Positions 32,694 through 42,846 of a DNA stretch of 64,000 bases are shown here, one piece after another. The notes under the pieces were generated by a model. The model had not been told where the DNA came from. It did no database searches and worked only from the letters and a program-made list of their open reading frames with translations. Origin of the DNA: Symbiodinium natans (taxonomy: Eukaryota > Sar > Dinophyceae > Suessiales > Symbiodiniaceae); assembly GCA_905221605.1 (NCBI GenBank), contig CAJNDS010002546.1, positions 33,501 to 97,500 on the forward strand. The letters run 5' to 3'. The position numbers and the translations under genes were made by a program. Every line of letters starts with the position of its first letter. The first letter of the stretch is position 1.

Positions 32694-34720
32694 TTGACGT
32701 TAGCAGAAACACCAAGCTCTTGTGAGCCTGCGCACGTGCAGGAACCTGGCGTGAACGGCGGTCCGGCCTCATCCGCTCTCGCCGCGATGCTCAAGCAAGC
32801 GGAGGAGACCGCGCCAACAGAGGATCCGGTCACCAAGGCTCACCTTGCGACTATACTATTTGGTTTTGCTTGGGTCCTAGCGCAGGCAAAAATCTGGCTG
32901 TGAACAAGACCAAGCTAACCTATGCGTGGTGGTCGCGTTTCGCGCCAGCGAAAGTTGGCGTCGCTGCAAACTCGAAGGATGCTGTGTGGAAAGCATTGCT
33001 CTCCCGTGAATTCTTTCTGCCTGCTGATTGCAAGCCAGAGCCCGAAACATTCATTCCAATCATACCGTGCAAGAAGAAGCTGGAGGACATTCTCAGCGTG
33101 AAGTATGCGGAAGAATTCACTACGGTACGAGAGAATTTCAATGCCACGAAGCTATGGGGCGCGGTTGAAGGCGATCCTAGCAGAGCTGCCAATGCGATGT
33201 TGATGCAAGACGTCTATCAGGACATCATCAAGAAATTGGACAAGGGTAAGAAGGGCAACAAGAGCAAGCAGCAGGTTGAGGCGTTGCTTATGTGGCGAGG
33301 TTTCAGCAACAAGCTTGCAAAACATGAAGATTGCGCTCGCGACTTGCTGCATCTGCTGGAGTGCAACCACAGTGCTTCCCAACAAACTCACGCTGAAACT
33401 CCAGCACGGCGTCGGCGCTGCAAAATGCCGGCAGGGACTGGAGCTGCTTCAGCTGCGAGCTCTTCTTCGCAGAGAGCTGGCGATGATGGAAATCCTTTTG
33501 GTGCCGAAGACGTTTTCGTCAGTGTGGATGTCCAATATGCGTACAAGACCGACAGCCTGCGATCCAGGCGCTATGCCAACAAATGTTCTGCTCAGAACCT
33601 TGGGACTGCGTGGCAGGCCGTTGCTCTAGAACAAACACTCGATCTGGACATCGAGAACTGCCTTTTCAACTTGATGTTGCAGTTGCTGGATCGATTAGAA
33701 CCAGAACATCCGGCCTGGTCAGGAGTGAGAGAAACGTTGGAGAGCTGTGCCAAATCGCACGGACATTATCCAGCAAAAGCTCAAACTAAGCGTGAACGAA
33801 GGCAAGCAATTGTTGCAGAAGGTTTTCCACGGCGGCGCGCCGCCGCAGCATCTCGCGAACGACGAGTTCATTGCGCAGCTACAGAGAGCGTCAGTGTTTT
33901 GTCGATGGGTAGCTGCTTGGTGCTTGAAAGATCTGGCCTGGGCGTCAGTGTTGCACCTGAAGGAGAAACCAGATCTATCAATTCTAGCATATTTCTGGAA
34001 CATTGCAGAGGATACAGTCTTGGAAGCCTGGCTTCAAAAGGCGAGCATCTTTCCTTGCATTTTGACGGGCTGCGCATTGATCGCAACGTGGTGCAACCGG
34101 ACGTGACTTCCTTTTGTCAGCAGTGCTCCAGCTGGATCGAGGCAGAAACTGGTTTCAGTGTCTCTATCCGTTCGAAAGAACATCGCAGCTTCAAGCGTTT
34201 GCTGGATCAACTGCCTGGCGCCGAAGAGCTGCACTGTCCGGAGAAACTTCTCGAGAAAGGCAACTGCATTCTGGCCGCGTTACATCATCTCGGGTATCAG
34301 AGACAGGCGATGGCCATGGCTACTCAAACCGAAGGACCAGCGCGTGTTTTTTTTGCTAGACGAGCGCGCAGGACGTACGAGCAGGTGGAAGCATGTCTCG
34401 AGATTACAATGTTCCCTCGCGTACCGTCTGCAGAGTTACACGCTGGCCAGAAGTTCTTACTCCATTTGGCCACGGATGGCTGTCCGCATTGCGTGACCGT
34501 GGAAACTATCTCAGACGATGCACTGCAGGTGACGAACGGAACCGCTGTCTATACAGTTTCTGCAGATGACTACAAGAGAATGCTATTGGAGGCGACCGAT
34601 AGAAAGTACATGCTGGCTTTTTACCTGATGGACAAGCCCGCGGAAATGCCGAACGACGCCGAAGAAGGAAGATTAATTATCGTCGGCTGCTCGAAACTCA
34701 GGCTGGCGCAGAGGACGATG
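32694..34720 (+). pseudogene. Polymerase-like region (frameshifted)
   Basis: The main frame opens near 32870, with AYKTDSLRSRRYANKCSAQN around 33535-33590 then DLDIENCLFNLMLQLLDRLE. This recalls the R-x-Y-x-x-x-x-S-L-Q ... R ... D-I-D-x-x-N-x-x-x-x-L-L pattern of polymerase-like proteins linked to D5 helicases. The reading passes to another frame at about 33780-34030 (EGKQLLQKVFHGGAPPQHLA, FCRWVAAWCLKDLAW, LAYFWNIAEDTVLEAWL) and back for LSLHFDGLRIDRN. Two opposite frameshifts are therefore implied. The polymerase assignment rests on motif resemblance only. Confidence 0.4.
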
Positions 34721-34737
34721 ACGTCGACGACGTCTTC

Positions 34738-35364
34738 GTGCGTGATGTCGAACTCCCCTTGTCTTCTGCGAACTATCCTGAGCAGGACGACAATCAAGAA
34801 GATGAGGGCATCACGCACGTGGCCGATCGTCTCTTGGATTCTCTGCAAGACGAAGTGAATACTTTCCTGAGCAAGGACTCGGCTTCCCGGGCAGCCGACG
34901 TCAAACGAGACGGAGCTTCCGTCTGCCCCTTTTGTCCTCGTCGTACATGGGACAAGACAAGATCTGGACGAGTCGTGACTCATGTGAAAAATCATCACAC
35001 AAGAGCTAAGCAGTTTGTTGCCAGCGGTACAAAACAGCTCAAGCTCGTCATTGCTCTACACGACCAGGACCAGTGCGAAAGAAAAGCAGGCGGCAGGTAC
35101 CTGGCCCGCAGTGCCGCGCTGATGTCGGCTCACTTGGATGACTCTGTGTCGAGTAAGGACATGACTTTGGACAGACACATCCGCTTAGTTTTGACATCCC
35201 GCGGTCCGCAATATTGGTCGCTGGCGACTGTGCAAACAAGTCATCTTCGTCGTGTTCGCAATCTGTACTATACACACGATTTCGCACAGATGCTTTTCAA
35301 AGAATTTCTCGTCTGCGATGCCAAGGCACGCGCTGGTTCTGGTGAATACATTCATGGATGTTGA
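34738..35364 (+). pseudogene. Zinc-finger region of the transposase
   Basis: Frame reads CPFCPRRTWDKTRSGRVVTH then VKNHH, a C-x2-C ... H-x4-H finger at about residues 63-87, preceded by an acidic segment and followed by basic/aromatic text (HIRLVLTSRGPQYWSLATVQ, YYTHDFAQMLFKEFLVCDAK). Such fingers commonly sit before DDE domains as DNA-binding parts. A probable intron begins at GTGAATAC (35341), so the last codons listed may be intronic. Confidence 0.5.
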
Positions 35365-35416
35365 AATCTAAGCTAATCCTGTGAAGCAACTATTCAACTA
35401 AGTGAACGTCTCGTGA
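35341..35416 (+). other. Probable small intron in the transposase gene
   Basis: GTGAATACATTC to CTCGTGAG. Removing it joins the KARAGSG end of the finger block to VYALHARLVAYFPGE of the next block in an open frame and removes several stops. Confidence 0.45.
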
Positions 35417-36936
35417 GGTCTATGCGCTGCACGCCCGCTTGGTAGCCTATTTTCCGGGAGAAACAAGCAGTCTCGTTCCGCGCCATGCAAACCATTGGTG
35501 GCCCATCATCGAGGACATCTTTCAGTGTTCCCGAGTACGGAAATTCCTCGAAGACCTCTCTGAGGAACTCATCGCCAATCAGGAGTACGAAGTGATCAGC
35601 ATGGACGCCACGCTGCGATGCTGCTTGCCTGTGCTGGGGCAGGCTCATCCAAGGGCGTCCCAGGAGGTAAAAGCCCAGGCTGTATTTATAAAGGCGAGGC
35701 AGCGATCACCAGAGCATCTTGACCGCGAGAAGTATAGTGTTCGTAGACTCCACAGCAAGAGGCTGTGACAGGAATAATTTTGTTTGTAGGCTTTCCTGCT
35801 CCCCTTGCAGGTACTCACGTGCAGAAGTCGCACGAACGCAGTGGTTTTATTGCAAGCGATCTCATCCGAAGACACGCCGGTCATGATCGATGCATTGGCT
35901 TCTCGCCTCTCTGCTCGTGCCTTGCAGCAGGTTCGCTATTTCTCCGTCGATAATCCGTCAGCAAAAATGTGGCGATGCGTCCGGCAAATATGTCCCAATT
36001 TACATGTTCTTGCGTTGGACCCTGTCCATCTTCCAATGACATGCGAATATGCTTCGAGTCGGCGCAGAACCGCTTGCACCCGAGCGCTGCGAGGCATCAT
36101 GCAGAAGTTCACAGCTCGAAGCTCTAGCTGCGACGCAAGCACATGGGGGCCGGTCTTCACTGGCGAAAACACACGGGCCTTCACACGTGAAGAAGAACGA
36201 GCACGCCTACAGATCGAAGACAGGAGTATGTCCCTGAAGACCGCCAACAAAATCCTGCATGACTTGAATCCCGGGGAACCATTTTGGGAGCGCATCGAGT
36301 GGATTCGGAGTCTCGCAGCTTTGGCGGCCGTGTATCGTGCAGAAGTGGAACGCATTTGTCCTGGCCCAAACAGGAAAATCTACGAGCTCCTGCACACTGC
36401 CGCGGCCGCTCCGCGAACGGAGTGGTACTTCAACAATCTCCGCATGCGACATATGATCGCAGAGGCTCGCCTGAGCCTTCTTCCGGTAGGGACCACCTCT
36501 ATTGAGGCACTTCATCATGAAGTGAATAATTGGTCAGGGAGACCCAAAAAAAATCCACAAAAGCACGCTCGCCCTGAAATTGTTCATTTTTCGTCTCAGC
36601 AAATTAATGACTCACAACGCTGCCCTGTACAGATCCACAACTAGACAAATGGCGGAAGCAGAGCTATTAGCTCGAACGGCTTCCATGGAGATCTGGACAT
36701 CAGAAGAATGGCGGGCATGGTGTTCTGAATTGAAAGAGGGCAACACGCCCAGTAAGGCTGAACTGCGGATTCAGCCGCAGCTAGCAGGAGAGCGTGCCTT
36801 GGTGAAAGCAGCAGCGCACAAGAAACCAGCTGCGGCCAACCAAACGACTCGGAAGCGGCGCATCACGCCGAATACCTTGACGCGAGAAGACAATCTTCGC
36901 AGAGCCGGCGTGCGTGGCAGGAAACCTGTCGTCTGA
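35417..36936 (+). pseudogene. DDE-type transposase core with basic C-terminus
   Basis: First Asp in YEVISMDATLRCCLPVLGQA (about 35585-35645), second in VRYFSVDNPSAKMWR followed by LALDPVHLPMTCEY (about 35930-36050), and a candidate Glu in GTTSIEALHHEVNNW (about 36490-36535). A probable intron (GTGACAGG to CCTTGCAG, about 35767-35812) separates the first two. At an A8 run (36546-36553) the frame slips; the other frame continues to FIFRLSKLMTHNAALYRSTT and a Lys/Arg-rich tail ending RKPVV. The family is not identified; KDZ-like or dinoflagellate-specific DDE elements are candidates. Confidence 0.6.
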
Positions 36937-38440
36937 GTGGGCAAGCTATCCTGACAGTTACAGTCGCGCCCGAAAGCTTTTTGAAAACAGTGTCTGCTTT
37001 GCTGCAGAGCTCGGCTGCGTTCATCATAGCAAAGCTCACATTTCCACTAGCAGATAGAGCCATGGAGTTACTTCCCCCAACGCCTCGGGCAGGGGCAACG
37101 CTTCGAAGAATGATGACGCCTGCATCTACAGGAGGACGACTCGGATCGCTGGGGCTTAAGGAGGTCACGTCCTTGAAATCTTTGCAGCAACTCCGACCCC
37201 TCTATCACTTGCTGCCGGTATGTATGTTTTCCTCAGTGTCTCACTCTGCTTCACTATTTCTTTCTCTGTTCACCATATCTATTCGTGCTCTCATCTGCTA
37301 TGATCTTGATCAATGATGTCTTTCGATTCGGTTCGAAGAGAGCATCTTGGTTTGACGGTGCATGCGTTCCGATTCCCAGTGCTTCTCTTCGGAAAGCGAT
37401 GGGGCCCTCAAGCGACACCGATACAGGCGTGGGGCCTAATCCATTCTATTTTTTGAAGATGTTAGAGACCTTTCGAAAGGTTATTGTACGATTAAAGCTG
37501 TTAGGGGCAAGTCTTTAAGAGATTCAATGCCGTGTCCGTTTTAGTTAGCCAAAGCCACGCCCCCCTTCAAGGGCCACTGTCTAGACTATCATGCCAGAGA
37601 TTTAGTGTTTAGGGCTTCCATAAGTCTAAGGTGCAGGGTCCTTCGTGCGTGCTCTTGTGTAAACCATCTGCTTGATCATCTATCGGTGCCCACCAAGGGC
37701 GTTGTAGTGATTCTTTGGCCTCTAAGGGTTTTGAGTTTAGGGCTTCAGGTTTATAGGGCTCAAAAACTTAAGCCCTTGCTGGGTGCGGAAGACGCCCCAA
37801 TTCTAACATTTAGGGTTAAGGTTTCCGCAAAGCATGACCTGGGTAGAGGAGTCAAAAGAACCCTTGTTCGACCCTTGCCCGAAACCCTAAACGACGACCT
37901 TTGGGGTCCCCAAACCCCGTAAACCTAGACTCAGGGTTGTTTAGGGTTTAGGGTTTTGGGCCTGACGCGCACTCCGGGCTCACAGCGGCCACAGCGGCAA
38001 GTGCGGGCCAGCGGCAGGGCATGGCCCTGAACTCCATTCCTGACACTCACTCGCTGTCCAGGCGGGAGTGCCGCTGGTCGTGTGGACCGGCGTCGTCGCC
38101 TTACTGTGCGCTGGGAATGTTGTGTGGAGCTATAAAGCTTTGGTTCCAAGGCGACGTGTCGCCTGGTCTCTAGACCTGCCCACATCTCAGTCCTGCCTGC
38201 GCACACCCGCGTTATCGCACGCGACGTGGCCCAGAATGAAAAAGGGTCTAGGAATTCTGAGGTGGCCTCCCCCAGGAGTACCGTGGTCGCCTGGCACTCT
38301 CTCGGGCAGTCTCAGTTGAAAGAAGTCTAAAGGAAACAGGTGTCTGTATGGAAATGCTTCAGTCTAAGAATAGTATCTACATGCGGTTGTAGCGGCCGAA
38401 CCTTTTTCCATACAGCTGCCTGCCTCCTTTGCAGAGAGAA
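36937..38440 (+). other. Unique spacer, no supported gene
   Basis: Few telomeric units (one short TTTAGGG tract near 37938). A frame at 38062-38316 after an AG at about 38061 starts AGVPLVVWTGVVALLCAGNV with a hydrophobic helix, possibly a stray exon, but there is no array context. Otherwise nothing is recognised. Confidence 0.4.
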
Positions 38441-38444
38441 GGAG

Positions 38445-39535
38445 AGAGCAGGTTTAGGGTTTAGGGTGCAGGGTCAGGTTTTGGAACAAGCTCGAGTCGA
38501 AAGCTTCGTGCAGCCAGCTTGGGCCCGATTGTGGAAGGCCATCTAACACTTTTCTCCCACCCCACGCCGTCCGAGGCGGCAAAGCCACCCAAACTTATTC
38601 CTTTTAGGGTTTAGGCCTAAACTCAAGCCAACAGCTAACTTTCCATAAAACTTCTTCATTCGTCACGGTGTCGCCAGCCTGGTTCAGGTTCAGAAAGGCC
38701 TGGATCGACTGTCTCCTGAAGCTCAGGTCCTCTTTGAATCTACGTGCAGCAAAACCCTGCCGCAGTATGCACTACTGGCAAGGAGAGAGGGTGGGTTTAG
38801 GGTTTAGGGTTTGCTGCGATAGGGCGTAGATGCTGTGATGGTCAGGTTTTGGAACAAGCTCGAAAGCTTCGTGAGGCGCGAAGAGCAGCTTTGGCCCGAT
38901 TGTGGAAGGCCATCTAACACTTTTCTCCCACCCCACGCCGTCCGAGGCGGCAAAGCCACCCAAACTTATTCCTTTTAGGGTTTAGGCCTAAACTCAAGCC
39001 AACAGCTAACTTTCCATAAAACTTCTTCATTCGTCACGGTGTCGCCAGCCTGGTTCAGGTTCAGAAAGGCCTGGATCGACTGTCTCCTGAAGCTCAGGTC
39101 CTCTTTGAATCTACGTGCAGCAAAACCCTGCCGCAGTATGCACTACTGGCAAGGAGAGAGGGTGGGTTTAGGGTTTAGGGTTTGCTGCGATAGGGCGTAG
39201 ATGCTGTGATGGTCAGGTTTTGGAACAAGCTCGAAAGCTTCGTGAGGCGCGAAGAGCAGCTTTGGCCCGATTGTGGAAGGCCATCTAACACTTTTCTCCC
39301 ACCCCACGCCGTCCGAGGCGGCAAAGCCACCCAAACTTATTCCTTTTAGGGTTTAGGCCTAAACTCAAGCCAACTGCTAACTTTCCATAAAACTTCTTCA
39401 TTCGTCACGGCGGTCGCCAGCCTGGTTCAGGTTCAGAAAGGCCGGATCGACTGTCTCCTGAAGCTCAGGCCCTCGTTGAATCTACGTGCAGCAAAACCCT
39501 GCTGCAGTATGCACTACTGGCAGGAGAGGGGGTGC
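38445..39535 (+). repeat. 371-bp tandem repeat, about 2.9 copies
   Basis: Unit contains GGTTTAGGGTTTAGGGTTTG, TGGAACAAGCTCGAAAGC, GGAAGGCCATCTAACACTTT, CACGCCGTCCGAGGCGG and GCAAAACCCTGC. The same minus-strand frame recurs at 38772-38963 and 39143-39334, giving the period. Copies 1 and 3 show small indels. An inverted partial copy lies near 17770-17855. Confidence 0.95.
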
Positions 39536-40480
39536 GCCCAAAAAAAATACAGAAGCGGCGGCAGCACCACAATGGACCTCATCGTTGACCAAGCCCCCCC
39601 CCATGTCAAGGAAGTTGCGGAAGTCTCTAACTTTTTTGCGGGCGCTTCAGGGAATGTCTGAGTTGGGCACTCCCTGGAGTGTCTGGGGTTGGGCACTCCA
39701 GGGAGTCTCTGGTGTTGAGCTCTCCAGGGAGTAGACACTCCAGTGAGTCTCTAGGAGTAGATGGGGCGAAGAGAAGAGTTCCGGGCGAGGAGACTGAGTT
39801 TAAATCTTAATGAATATCAAACAACCCCACACTGAAGGTGGGTAAATCGTCTCCGTCCCCCCTTCAAAACGAGTTGCCGGCCGCCTAGTTCCCTCCTGCA
39901 GCAAGGTTCCTGCGTGCAGGAAGCCGTGCCCCTTGCCTCGCACCGTGCACGTTCCTCTCTCAGCATGCGACCTGCTAGTCAGACTTGCTAATCACGGCAG
40001 CGTCTGCAGCCCAGGAGCCTGTGCCAGAAGTCGCACTCGCTGCCGCAACTCCAAAGGCGAAGGCTGTGAAAGCTCGTGCCTCAAGTCTTGGAGCTGAAAC
40101 TAAGCACCAACGTCTTCGGCCCACACGCCGCCTTCAGGCAACCATACAAGGACATGGGCTCGGGCCTCGAAACTCGTCGCCTCTTCGCTGTCTTCCATTT
40201 GTTTCACACTCGACTCATGAAACCTGTTTGACAAAGACAGCAGGCTCGTCCACGGCAAAGCCCCTGGCTGCTGTCTCCGAATCTCTCGACTCACGCAGCA
40301 AATACACACCAGAACAACTTCTCAACGCCACTTGAGGCGGCTGAGCCGCCCGCTGAACAGCTAGCGGTTCTTGCCTGTGAAGCAAAAAGTAGCCAACAAA
40401 ACTTAGGCATCACCTCGTCGGGACATGGACATGCCTGCCTCAGTACCTTGTGAAACAGCAAGCAACAAATCTTTGTTTCC
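39536..40480 (+). other. GC-rich region with Ala/Lys/Pro-rich coding-like stretch
   Basis: A small CTCCAGGGAGT-type repeat lies at 39660-39745. From about 39995 a frame reads ASAAQEPVPEVALAAATPKA and KAVKARASSLGAETK, which resembles the ancestral text of the degenerate tandem repeats that follow. No complete gene. Confidence 0.4.
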
Positions 40481-40489
40481 ACGTCGCTT

Positions 40490-41790
40490 TCAGGCATCCA
40501 AGAAGCGTGCTGTTTCCTCAGCCCGTCCCTCGCAGTCCGCTGTTTACAGTAGCCTTCAAAAATTCAAGTCATCAAAGTGGCTTGAGGCGTCCGAGCTGCC
40601 CGCTGAGCCAAAGACTGCCCCTGCCCTTGCCTCGATGACTTCAGAAGCAGAAAGCTGCTGACAAACACTTCGCCTTCCCAACGTCTCAGGCATCCAAGAA
40701 GCGTGCTGTGTCCTCAGCCCGTGCCTCGCAGTCCGCTGTTTAAAGTAGCCTTCAAAAAATTCAAGTCATCAAAGTCGCTTGAGGCGTCCGAGCTGCCCAC
40801 CGAGCCCAAGACTGCCCCTGCCTCGAGGACTTCAGAAGCAGAAAGCGGCTGACAAACACCTCACTTGCCCAACGTCCTCAGGCATCCAAGAAGCCTCCTG
40901 CTGTGTCCTCAGCCCGTCCTTTGGAGTCCGCTGTTCACAGTAGCCTTCAAAAAGTCTTCAAAGTCGCTTGAGGCATCCGAGCTGCCCACCGAGGCGAAAA
41001 CTGCCCCTGCCTCGAGAACTTCAGAAGCAGAAAGCGGCTGACAAACACCCCACTTGCCCAACGTCCTCAGGCATCCAAGAAGCCTCCTGCTGTGTCCTCA
41101 GCCCGTGCCTCGCAGTCCGCTGTTTAAAGTAGCCTTCAAAAATTCGGCTTCCGAGCTGCCCGCCGAGCCCCCCCTGCCTCGAGGACTTACAAACACTTCA
41201 CTTGCCCAACGTCCTCAAGGCATCCAGGAAGCCTCCTGCTGTGTCCTCAGCCCGTCCCTCGGAGTCCGCTGTTTACAGGAGCCTTCAAAAACGCAAGTCA
41301 TCAAAGTCGCTTGAGGCATTGGAGCTGCCCGCCGAGCCCAATACTGCCCCTGCCTCGATGACTTCAGAAGCAGAAAGCGGCTGACAAACACCTCACTTGC
41401 CCAACGCCCTCAGGCATTCAAGCAGCCTCCTGCTGTGTCCTCAGCCCGTCCCTCGGAGTCCGCTGTTCACAGTAGCCTTCAAAAATTCAAGTCATCAACG
41501 TCGCTTGAGGTGCCCGCCGAGGCCAAGACTGCCCCTGCCTCAGGACTTCAGAAGCAGAAAGCGGCTGACAAACACCTCACTTGCCCAACGCCCTCAGGCA
41601 TCCAAGAAGCGTGCTGTGTCCTCGGCCCGTCCCTCGGAGTCCGCTCTTTACAGTGGCCTTTCAAAAATTCAAGTCGTTCAACAAGCGGAAAACGCTTCAC
41701 CTTCCCAACGCCCTCAGGCATCGAAGAAGCGTCTTCCCGTGTCCTCAGCCCGTCCCTCGAATTCAGCTGTCCACACCAACCTTTAATAAT
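40490..41790 (+). repeat. Degenerate coding-like tandem repeat, eight units
   Basis: Units of 123-197 bp, marked by TCCTCAGCCCGTCCCTCG at about 40514, 40711, 40906, 41095, 41244, 41438, 41619 and 41742. Each can be read as SSARPSESAVYSSLQKFKSS then ELPAEPKTAPAS, but stops and frameshifts break every long reading. Probably a decayed repetitive gene; the frames listed across it are fragments. Confidence 0.85.
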
Positions 41791-42184
41791 TCTAGTTATT
41801 GAAGTCGCTTCAGGCAGCCAAGCGGCCCGCCGAGCGGCCTGCCGAGCCGTTGAGTGCTTGTGCCTCGGTAACCTTTGAAGCAACAAGCGGCTGATAGCAA
41901 CCACGCCTCTACCCAGGCCGCCTTGGCTTCGGCAAGGGCCTTGGCTTCGGCCCGCTACAATGGCTTTGCGAAAGTTTTCTCACCAAAGCTACTTGAAGGC
42001 GCCTTGGCGTCGCCCTGCCGAGCCCGCTTCTGTCTCGGCACTAAACAGCAGCCAGCAGCTCCATGTAATCGCTTTGCGCCCACCAGGCGGGACCGCCACG
42101 GCCTCCACTGGCCATGCGCTTGTCCGCCTGCAAGAGCAACCGTCTTCTTAGTGAATGCAATCGCTTAGGTCCCGACGCCGCCTC

Positions 42185-42212
42185 CTTTTCCCCCCCCCCC
42201 CCCCCCCCCCCG
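42185..42212 (+). repeat. Poly-C run
   Basis: About 22 consecutive C, a likely length-variable or error-prone site. Confidence 0.9.
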
Positions 42213-42285
42213 TCGTACAAGCTTCGGCTCCTGACCGCCACAGCGCTTTAGAGCAACGCGTGTCGCTCAGGCAGCCGCGCACGCA

Positions 42286-42487
42286 ATCCCTGCCTGGGCT
42301 CGCATCTCAGTGCCAGCAAAACTACTGGCCAGACAGCGCAAGCAGTATTTTCGTAAGCTCCAGGTTCCGACGCGCGCCAGCGGCCGATCCCTGCCTGGGC
42401 TCGCATCTCAGTGCCAGCAAAACTACTGGCCAGACAGCGCAAGCAGTATTTTCGTAAGCTCCAGGTTCCGACGCGCGCCAGCGGCCG
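42286..42487 (+). repeat. 101-bp direct tandem duplication
   Basis: The stretch starting ATCCCTGCCTGGGCTCGC at 42286 is repeated from 42387 almost perfectly, including GCCAGCAAAACTACTGGCCA. Confidence 0.95.
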
Positions 42488-42669
42488 CGGCGCCGGGCGC
42501 CCATATCGCTCGGATACACTTGCTCTCTCTCGGGCAAGCTTACCATCTGTCGTGTTTGCATTGCTGTCGCCAAACTTTATCAAATTTGAGGCGCCTGACA
42601 AGAAGGGCCAAGGTGCAGCCCACTGCTCAGAAGACTATTGACTGCACCTGACATGGGGGTTTCCGAAGC

Positions 42670-42674
42670 TTATT
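42670..42674 (+). repeat. Target-site duplication, left
   Basis: TTATT immediately before the 5' LTR; matches 51736-51740. Confidence 0.95.
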
Positions 42675-42809
42675 TGTAAAGTTTTTCTACTACCTGGGAA
42701 CCCCACCTACCAACCCAAAGGGTTGATGAGCATGTGTGGATTTGTGACTCATGTTTTACCGACAGCGCCTTTACCGGTTCAAGGAAAAAGAGCGACTTGA
42801 AGTTTAGCA
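42675..42809 (+). repeat. 5' LTR (135 bp)
   Basis: TG...CA ends; identical base for base to the 3' LTR. Short for copia, where LTRs usually run to several hundred bp. Confidence 0.95.
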
Positions 42810-42821
42810 TGGTAGCGGAGC
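42810..42821 (+). other. Primer-binding site
   Basis: TGGTAGCGGAGC directly abuts the 5' LTR. The TGGTA start complements a tRNA 3' end (TACCA); TGGTAGCG resembles the initiator-Met tRNA site used by Ty1. Confidence 0.8.
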
Positions 42822-42846
42822 ACACTGTGCATCCGGGACCGAAGCC

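Larger units (their letters stand above)
30412..36936 (+). mobile_element. Decayed composite element: SF3 helicase, polymerase-like, zinc finger, DDE transposase
   Basis: Consecutive coding-like blocks on the + strand, broken by single-base frameshifts and at least two probable small introns. Order: acidic N-terminal region, D5/SF3-type helicase, polymerase-like region, C2H2-type finger, and a DDE-type nuclease with a basic C-terminus. The order and common strand suggest one element carrying its own replication and integration functions. I could not find terminal inverted repeats, so the limits are those of the coding blocks. I recall similar transposase-like proteins in dinoflagellate proteomes, but cannot verify a family name. 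Confidence 0.6.

Noticed and set aside
38772-39334. Two identical 63-aa minus-strand proteins
   Set aside because: They are the same stretch of the 371-bp tandem repeat; composition is not protein-like and the frame crosses TTTAGGG units.
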